This document shows, piece by piece, positions 7,522 to 7,677 of a DNA stretch of 7,677 bases. The stretch is taken from NCBI RefSeq assembly GCF_016642265.1, contig NZ_MRXX01000007.1, positions 232,296-239,972 of the forward strand, given 5' to 3'. Source of the DNA: Streptococcus lactarius (GTDB lineage Bacteria > Bacillota > Bacilli > Lactobacillales > Streptococcaceae). The position numbers and the translations under genes were made by a program. The notes beneath the pieces are model-generated. The model worked only from the letters and a program-made list of their open reading frames with translations. It was not told the DNA's origin and did no database searches. The stretch's first letter is position 1. Every line of letters begins with the position of its first letter.

Positions 7522-7557
7522 TTGTAACATTTGTAATATTTTGTAATATTATTGTAA
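7522..7557. repeat. Four phased TTGTAA repeats at the lipoprotein promoter
   Basis: TTGTAA occurs at 7522, 7531, 7541 and 7552, each followed by C or T and then A. The steps are 9, 10 and 11 bases, about one helical turn. On the transcribed strand they read TTACAA, and the most upstream copy forms part of the -10 (TACAAT). The other three fall in the leader just before the ribosome site. They look like a binding array for a regulator on one face of the helix. No regulator is identified. Confidence 0.6.
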
Positions 7558-7579
7558 CACTGTTATATGAGGTTGTCAA
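7551..7579 (-). promoter_or_regulatory. Lipoprotein gene promoter
   Basis: On the minus strand the -35 is a perfect TTGACA (7579-7574) and the -10 is TACAAT (7556-7551), with a 17-bp spacer. TGT directly before the -10 makes it an extended type. It should be a strong promoter, starting about 35 bases before the coding region. Confidence 0.8.
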
Positions 7580-7642
7580 TAGATTTTCAAATAAAAGCGA
7601 AAAGAAATTTGCAGTCAGTTTCTAGACCTTAGTAGAGAAAAA

Positions 7643-7677
7643 GAGAGTAGGACGGAAATCGGTCATTCGTTAGAATT
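7643..7677 (+). repeat. Palindromic intergenic repeat, right copy (cut by window end)
   Basis: The last 35 bases (GAGAGTAGGACGGAAATCGG and what follows) match the reverse complement of 28-62 at 33 of 35 positions. Only the left arm and loop of the palindrome are inside the window; the pairing arm should lie just beyond 7677. It lies about 130 bases upstream of the lipoprotein gene, in the region otherwise empty from 7580 to 7642. Confidence 0.75.

Noticed and set aside
7522..7557. CRISPR-like short repeat array
   Set aside because: The units are 9-11 bases with no spacers, which fits a regulator-binding array rather than CRISPR.

Overview
The window looks like chromosomal DNA from an oral Streptococcus of the mitis/sanguinis type. 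The evidence is near-canonical streptococcal PurA, Hsp33 (HslO) and DusB proteins, canonical TATAAT-type promoters, compact U-tailed terminators, and a short palindromic intergenic repeat of the kind I recall from that group. The genus is a confident call. The species cannot be decided from sequence alone.

Layout, left to right. An inward-folding repeat (about 8-62) lies just past the end of purA (minus strand, adenylosuccinate synthetase). purA has a clear promoter and a structured 5' leader. Divergent from it is a two-gene unit, hslO-dusB (plus strand), whose reading frames overlap by 14 bases. hslO may be transcribed leaderless. dusB converges on a DUF1275/YoaK-like membrane protein gene (minus strand). 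The roughly 317-base gap between them holds two terminators built on the same 20-base palindrome, and between those a cloverleaf-like multi-hairpin element. Further right, a minus-strand operon runs nadR - pnuC remnant - Nudix/NrtR-like gene and ends in a strong terminator. The window closes with an independent minus-strand lipoprotein gene of unknown function. Beyond it is a second copy of the left-edge repeat, in opposite orientation.

Functional reading. nadR, pnuC and the Nudix/NrtR-like gene form an NAD-salvage locus. PnuC would import nicotinamide riboside, NadR would phosphorylate and adenylate it to NAD, and the NrtR-type protein would sense an ADP-ribose-type metabolite and control the operon. 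Here pnuC appears to have lost its whole membrane core by an in-frame internal deletion that left the flanking genes and the translational coupling intact. The nadR promoter carries a dyad with half-sites on the -35 and -10, a natural candidate for the operon's operator. purA, hslO and dusB are housekeeping genes.

I found no phage, CRISPR, toxin-antitoxin or defence system. The most unusual points are the collapsed pnuC, the nadR operator-like dyad, the four helically phased TTGTAA repeats at the lipoprotein promoter, the multi-hairpin intergenic element, and the likely leaderless hslO.
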